Assembly (NCBI GenBank): GCA_900548905.1
Contig: URMK01000044.1
Location: 1-55,284 of the forward strand
DNA length: 55,284 nt
Reading direction: 5' to 3'
From: an uncultured Lachnospiraceae bacterium
Lineage (GTDB): Bacteria; Bacillota; Clostridia; Lachnospirales; Lachnospiraceae
The translations under genes and the position numbers were made by a program. Below are positions 51,276 through 55,284 of this stretch, one piece after another; the stretch's first letter is position 1, and each line of letters starts with the position of its first letter. The notes under the pieces are model-generated. The model searched no databases and was not told where the DNA came from. It saw only the letters and a program-made list of their open reading frames with translations.

Positions 51276-51760
51276 TCAGTCCGACAGATTGTGCTTTGAA
51301 ACCGTAATTTCTTGGTTTTCAGAGAACCAGTTATTTGCGGCTTCGCAAAATTCATCACAGCTGAAATAATAGCTATTGTATGCATTGTTTATTTCTATCA
51401 ACTTTTTTTACAATTTGAAGATGAAAAGTAACTGTCAAAATACTCTTTGGAAAAATATCGATCTTGCAGCGTCTTAAATACCAGTGTTGGAATAGTGATG
51501 CTATTTTGAATGGGACTATCAGGAGAAATAAGACATTCAAATACAGCATTCATTACTTTCGTACTGCTCTTAAATATGTACGGATTTCGTTTTATCAGCA
51601 TCTCATAAAATCCATTGTCCTGCTCACAGTTATATCCATTATATTTGGGCGGCTTTATGGTTAGATGGAAATTAGGCAGTCGGCTAAAGAGCCAACTCAT
51701 AATAGCAATTAAAAACAGATTGGTATCACCGTTAGGAATTTGAATATGATTCCACTCCAT
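51276..51760 (-). pseudogene. remnant of an alpha/beta hydrolase, truncated and frameshifted
   Basis: The segment from 51760 reads as the C-terminal half of a lysophospholipase-like hydrolase: lid region, then ITIPTLVFKTLQDRYFS with the acid-bearing strand. The frame breaks at a run of seven A (minus strand, 51403-51409): one more A would continue into LIEINNAYNSYYFSCDEF and EAANNWFSENQEI, ending at 51276. The N-terminal half with the nucleophile Ser is missing. It cannot be active. Confidence 0.6.
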
Positions 51761-51886
51761 ATATTTCTTCCACTTCCATAATTCTTAAAGTACCAGCAAC
51801 TACCGATATCCCATTCATTCACACTCTCAATAAACCGGAAATCACCGCTTCCTGATAAACCCATTTTAAACATACCATAAGACAAC

Positions 51887-52258
51887 TCAATCTGCCTTGT
51901 AAACCTTAATTTTGTATTCACCGATAAAATCCTTACACTCTGCTGCTAAAGTATATGTCCCCGAACTATCCAGTGTAAAAAAAGTTTCCAGTGCCTTTGC
52001 CTCATCCAGCCTATATACTTCATTTCCATCTGAATCATACAAGACCATATTTAATTCTCCATTCACAATATTGGATCTAAATGAAAACTTTATTCTTTCG
52101 CCTGCTTCTCCTGAAAATGAAATATCAGAAGCTGTAGTAATTTGTTCTGTATAGCTGTTCTTCATATTACCTAAAACAGTTGGACGGGTTAGCAGGTAAA
52201 TACCTATTACTGCAGCTGCTATAATGATAATCCATATTATTATAGTTTTCTTTTTCAT
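51887..52258 (-). CDS. membrane-anchored protein with small beta domain
   Basis: 123 residues. A Lys-rich start and hydrophobic stretch (about 5-24) form an uncleaved anchor or signal peptide. The exported part (about 35-123) is beta-rich (IKFSFRSNIVNGELNMVLYD; GTYTLAAECKDFIGEYKIKV), like a small pre-peptidase/CBM-type sandwich. No catalytic motif. It follows the lipoprotein gene at 52306 by 47 bases and may be co-transcribed. Confidence 0.6.
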   Translation of the reverse strand: MKKKTIIIWIIIIAAAVIGIYLLTRPTVLGNMKNSYTEQITTASDISFSGEAGERIKFSFRSNIVNGELNMVLYDSDGNEVYRLDEAKALETFFTLDSSGTYTLAAECKDFIGEYKIKVYKAD

Positions 52259-52305
52259 CTCAATATCCTTTCAGCTTCTAATTTTTCTTACCGATAAACT
52301 GTAAG

Positions 52306-52797
52306 TTAGTTATCTGCTTTTTCTGTAACTTCCGTCACGGTTAACTGCAGCTGATACTCATTTTCTTCGCCATTCAAATCAGTAGTTTTTAACTCAAAGA
52401 AAAGATTATTCTGCAATTCATCGGTTCCTATTTTTGTCATAATATCCCCGGATATCTTTCCTGTATCACCGGAAATATTTACAGTTCCACCTGTCATATC
52501 CTCTACAACAAAAGACATCAAAATCTTTTTTTCATTGCCGGACATGACATAGAAGGTTTTGGTATACGCAGCAATATCTGATAATTTATCCTGCTTTTCT
52601 TTCAAATCGCCGCCATAAAATGTTTCCTCCGTGGAATTCAAAACAATGACTCCATTCGAGATTACGAACTGTTCATTTTCTCCGCTGAAAGAATAGACAG
52701 ATAAGTGCTGCTCCTGATTAGCTGATGAGTTACTGCAGCCTAAAAACATAGTGCAGCAGACCAGAGCTGACAAAAGGATAACTACTATTTTTTTCAA
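52306..52797 (-). CDS. putative lipoprotein
   Basis: 163 residues. Signal peptide ends in the lipobox FLGCSNS (Cys21), so the protein is anchored on the outer face of the membrane. The mature part is beta-rich (GTVNISGDTGKISGDI) and not recognised. It precedes the anchored protein at 51887, which has a similar export signal and size; a joint surface role is possible. Confidence 0.65.
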   Translation of the reverse strand: MKKIVVILLSALVCCTMFLGCSNSSANQEQHLSVYSFSGENEQFVISNGVIVLNSTEETFYGGDLKEKQDKLSDIAAYTKTFYVMSGNEKKILMSFVVEDMTGGTVNISGDTGKISGDIMTKIGTDELQNNLFFELKTTDLNGEENEYQLQLTVTEVTEKADN

Positions 52798-52905
52798 ATT
52801 ATCACCTTTCCGTATGACTGCTTTTCAATTCTAAATATCATTGAAGTCTTGTACAATTCCCATTTATTGTTCCATGCAGTTCCTTGATACATAGGAAAAT
52901 GTAAT

Positions 52906-53268
52906 TTATACAAATTCCATTATTACTATCTCGTTTCCATCCATATCGTTTAATCGAACTTCATAGGTTCCCCAATCATATCTAACAGCTTCAGACAGAG
53001 CCACCCCTTTTCTCTTCAGAGATTCCATCGTTAATTCGAGATTATCTGTTTGAAAAACAAAGGATTGATTTCCCGTCGGCTGCGCATCAAATACTTTACA
53101 ATCCCAAATACAAAGAGTGGGGGCGTTTTCTATAAAGCCAAAATAAACCCCGTTTGAATCGTCTGCATCTGTTTTAATAACAGGTATTTCTAATACCTCT
53201 CTATAAAAATCTATAAGCTCTTTCGCGTGTTCCGAAAAAACATTTGTACAATAAAATCCTGTTATCAT
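52906..53268 (-). CDS. VOC-family (glyoxalase/bleomycin-resistance-like) protein
   Basis: 120 residues from the ATG at 53268 (GGGGGAG upstream). Two beta-alpha-beta-beta-beta modules are complete: FYCTNVFSEHAKELIDFYRE and SFVFQTDNLELTMESLKRKG, ending in LNDMDGNEIVIMEF with the usual C-terminal metal-type Glu. Members are lyases, dioxygenases or drug-binding proteins; the ligand is unknown. Unlike the copy at 49494 it is full length. Confidence 0.8.
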   Translation of the reverse strand: MITGFYCTNVFSEHAKELIDFYREVLEIPVIKTDADDSNGVYFGFIENAPTLCIWDCKVFDAQPTGNQSFVFQTDNLELTMESLKRKGVALSEAVRYDWGTYEVRLNDMDGNEIVIMEFV

Positions 53269-53307
53269 CTTCTCCCCCATTCAATTAAATGTTGTCATTG
53301 TCTTTCA

Positions 53308-53868
53308 CTATATCTGAGTCTCATTTGTCCGCTCTACAGAATACAGGAAAAAATCCATATCTATACACCTGAAATTCTTAGTATCCTTATCAATAATCTT
53401 CATACCGTTTCGAACAGCAACCTTTTGAGACGCTGTATTTGTATCCCTGACAATAGAATAAACGGTACTTGCATTAAGAACTTTGAAAGCGTATTCTTTA
53501 CAGGCAATTGCCGCTTCTGCTGCATAGCCTTTATGCCAATACGCTTTTTGAAACAAATATCCTATTTCCAATATTTCTTTATCTCTCCAGCCTTGTAATG
53601 TCAGCCCACATTGACCAATCATTTCATTTGTTTCTTTTAAGACAACAGCCCAAAGTCCAAAACCGTACTCTGTATATCTTTTAAAATGTCTGTTAAGCCA
53701 ATTTTGTGCTTCTTCTGGGTTGAATGCACTTCCATAGGCAGTGCGCATGACTTCCTCATCACATAATATTTTGCACAAAGCATCAAAATCGGACTGCACC
53801 ATTTCTCTAATGATAAGGCGTTCCGTTTCTATCAGCTTATTCCTGATTTCTGATAATTTCACTGTCAT
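53308..53868 (-). CDS. GNAT acetyltransferase (RimJ/RimL type)
   Basis: 186 residues from the ATG at 53868 (GAGGG upstream; an in-frame ATG nine codons earlier overlaps the ribosome site). KLIETERLIIREM, the acetyl-CoA loop FQKAYWHKGYAAEA and the closing VAVRNGMKIIDKD are typical of protein- or small-molecule N-acetyltransferases of the Acetyltransf_3 family. The core is intact. Confidence 0.82.
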   Translation of the reverse strand: MTVKLSEIRNKLIETERLIIREMVQSDFDALCKILCDEEVMRTAYGSAFNPEEAQNWLNRHFKRYTEYGFGLWAVVLKETNEMIGQCGLTLQGWRDKEILEIGYLFQKAYWHKGYAAEAAIACKEYAFKVLNASTVYSIVRDTNTASQKVAVRNGMKIIDKDTKNFRCIDMDFFLYSVERTNETQI

Positions 53869-53887
53869 TGTGTTTTCTTCCCTCACA

Positions 53888-54235
53888 TTATTCATCTATC
53901 CAGCTGAATTCCCTGCAAAAACTCCATCGCTCTGACAGGTCGAAACATCCGCTTTTATTGCTCAAACCTAGTGTTATAAAATTAGTCACTGATACGATGC
54001 GCCTCTCAGCATCATTGCAAAACAGCAGATAGCACCCAACAAAAGCAATGGGATTAATGACATGCAAAAAGAAAAACGCTCCTTTGAAATTAAAATGAAA
54101 GAATCCGGTCAGGCTTCCAAGGCATATTAAAAATACGGTTAAAATGCACACGCAGACTGCCCGATACAAATTGGAAGATAATTTCTTTTTCTTGCATATA
54201 CTTAAGATTCCGTCTATCGTCAAAAGTACTCCGCC
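53888..54235 (-). pseudogene. membrane-protein fragment fused at a deletion junction
   Basis: After about 54235 the minus strand switches from the acetyltransferase remnant to a sequence in another frame encoding LLTIDGILSIC and two membrane segments (VCILTVFLICLGSL; FFFLHVINPIAFVGCYLLFC). No start or complete domain is present; the tail after residue about 75 looks non-native. It is the internal part of an unrecognised membrane protein left by a deletion. Confidence 0.45.
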
Positions 54236-54555
54236 GAGCCCTTTCTCCTATGACGATTTCGTAATCATCAACTAATGTAAGATTGGAGTTAATATAAGTC
54301 CCGTTCCCAATCGAAACCGTTTTACCCATCGCAAGTGTAAGAGGAGGCTCAATCCACACATTTTCCCCCCAAAAAAGCAAACAAATCTTTTAAAATTCTT
54401 TCTCTTTTTTCTGTTTCATCCGCTCTCGTCCAGTTAAAATCCTGACAAAGCCCCCGGGCATATATTTGTTGATTCATATTTTCACCAGTATCAACCCATA
54501 ATAAGCCTTCTGCCCTTCGCTCGGCCATTGACAGTGTAACAGCATCTTTCTTCAT
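54236..54555 (-). pseudogene. maltose O-acetyltransferase-like gene, frameshifted and truncated
   Basis: From the ATG at 54555 (GGAGGAAG upstream) the maltose-acetyltransferase N-domain is clear (KRERILKDLFAFLG). The frame then shifts within a T6-G6 run (54365-54376) and continues as GENVWIEPPLTLAMGKTVSI and GNGTYINSNLTLVDDYEIVIGERA, the left-handed beta-helix start, before stopping at the junction near 54235. The catalytic His region is missing. Two independent lesions make it non-functional. Confidence 0.75.
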
Positions 54556-54600
54556 CTTTACTTCCTCCATTTTAATTTATCCGGGCTTATGAACCGGAAT

Positions 54601-54945
54601 TTACTTTTCATCTTTTCGTCTTACAAACTCAACAAAGGCGAATATAATAGATATTACGGTTAAAACGGAAACTATTAATTCTGACATATTTGCTGCATAT
54701 TCTGTTTGCCCAGGAACTATTATTCCTAAAAGAAGAAAGTAAATACACCAAAATAATCCGATCACAAGCAGGCTGATAGTACTGTATTTTAATACGGCTG
54801 CAAATTTATTTACTAATTTCCGTACAAACTCTATCTGCTTTTGAGATGGCGCTTTCCTGCGAAATATAGATTTCAGACCACCGAATATGACACCAATTAT
54901 TATCCCTATTGATATGGCAATAAAAATAGAACGTAAGCCATACAT
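54601..54945 (-). CDS. small membrane protein, three segments
   Basis: 114 residues from the ATG at 54945 (AAAAGGGG upstream; a TTG six codons earlier is inside the ribosome site). Hydrophobic segments at about 4-22, 48-72 and 84-105, with a basic loop (RRKAPSQKQIEFVRKLV) after the first. Not recognised as a named family. An extended -10 (TGcTATACT, minus strand, 54992-54999) lies about 45 bases upstream. Confidence 0.6.
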   Translation of the reverse strand: MYGLRSIFIAISIGIIIGVIFGGLKSIFRRKAPSQKQIEFVRKLVNKFAAVLKYSTISLLVIGLFWCIYFLLLGIIVPGQTEYAANMSELIVSVLTVISIIFAFVEFVRRKDEK

Positions 54946-54963
54946 ACCTATTCCCCTTTTCAA

Positions 54964-55284
54964 ATTATATTTTTTCGCTCTGTTTTTTATTAGTATAGCA
55001 TATAGAAATGAACAAAACCATTATTTTAAAACTACTGATACCTAACTAAATATAGATAGAGCCCTTTCCACTGTCACCAAAACAGTCGAAAGGGCCCACC
55101 CGTTTCTTCCGAATCTTATTATGAACACACTGTCAGGCAAGCATGCAGAAAGCGTTTCGCTCTGTCAGTGAAATCAGTATTTATTTATGGAAGGAAAATT
55201 AAATAAAATAATTAATATCTGATCCTAGTTTGTCTTAATAAACAATTTGGGTAAAAACTCTCTGGCACAGTGCCGCCAGAATGT
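54964..55284. other. terminal non-coding stretch
   Basis: No gene was recognised. It holds the extended -10 promoter of the small membrane-protein gene, the hairpin at 55059-55093, and at the end a partial hairpin (CTGGC/GCCAG near 55261-55279). It probably lies between the small membrane-protein gene and one outside the window. Confidence 0.45.
55059..55093 (-). terminator. hairpin, possible terminator of a gene beyond the window
   Basis: GCCCTTT and ACTGT on one side pair with ACAGT and AAAGGGC on the other, with a two-base internal mismatch. The minus-strand sequence after it (TCTATCTATATTTAG) is only modestly T-rich. Confidence 0.5.

Noticed and set aside
51709..51921. 70-codon open frame between the hydrolase remnant and the anchored protein
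   Set aside because: Overlaps the end of a better gene, has no ribosome site and no recognised domain; perhaps a remnant but not supportable as a gene.
48000..55000. integron-like cassette array
   Set aside because: Gene content is suggestive, but no attC-type imperfect inverted repeats or integrase were seen.
1..55284. insertion sequence, prophage or conjugative element
   Set aside because: No transposase, integrase, portal, terminase or relaxase protein pattern was found on either strand.

Overview
The window looks like a chromosomal segment of a spore-forming, carbohydrate-scavenging Bacillota, most likely a gut Lachnospiraceae. This is inference from gene content: a dipicolinate synthase pair, three binding-protein/permease sets of the LplABC type with YesMN-type two-component systems, and many cytoplasmic sugar enzymes. 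No rRNA, tRNA, transposase, integrase or prophage gene was seen. Bases 1 to about 42,500 are moderately GC-rich. The last 12.5 kb is visibly more AT-rich and holds most of the broken genes.

1-4.2 kb: an ABM-like protein, a WYL-domain regulator, a methyltransferase, an exported protein with wall-binding-type repeats, and a ROK-family kinase or regulator. 4.2-9.0 kb (minus strand): dpaA-dpaB, an AsnB/AsnO-like amidotransferase and an APH-fold kinase, plausibly a mother-cell sporulation transcript. 9.3-12.4 kb: a receiver-PAS-PAS-GGDEF protein, a sugar isomerase-like TIM barrel, and an XRE regulator with a structured leader.

12.5-36.4 kb: three parallel carbohydrate-uptake modules. Module 1 (minus, 22.9 to 12.5 kb) is a YesN-like regulator, a YesM-like kinase, two permeases, a binding lipoprotein, a GH-A hydrolase and a GH42-like protein. 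Module 2 (minus, 29.3 to 23.1 kb) is a GH-A hydrolase, a binding lipoprotein, two permeases and a second GH-A hydrolase. Divergent from it is a second kinase/regulator pair (plus, 29.5-32.1 kb), then module 3 (plus, 32.8-36.3 kb: binding lipoprotein and two permeases). Each transport set has its own candidate operator repeats. The hydrolases have no signal peptide, so imported oligosaccharides are probably cleaved in the cytoplasm.

36.6-42.5 kb (minus): five alternating Gfo/Idh/MocA dehydrogenases and sugar isomerase-like TIM barrels, preceded by a cupin-AraC regulator. The set could oxidise and rearrange the sugars delivered by the neighbouring transporters, possibly through keto-sugar intermediates.

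42.5-55 kb: an AT-rich accessory region, all on the minus strand. It has an Eis-like acetyltransferase; a three-gene overlapping cassette whose middle protein carries diphtheria-toxin/PARP-like ADP-ribosyltransferase motifs; a two-spacer orphan CRISPR array with a type I-C-like repeat and a recognisable promoter; a zinc-ribbon/TPR-like membrane protein; an EEP-family phosphohydrolase; and small acetyltransferase, glyoxalase-like, methyltransferase and membrane genes. Several are decayed: a GNAT gene with one amber codon, a truncated VOC gene, an alpha/beta-hydrolase remnant and a frameshifted maltose-acetyltransferase. The ADP-ribosyltransferase cassette beside the orphan CRISPR array is the best candidate for an under-described system here.
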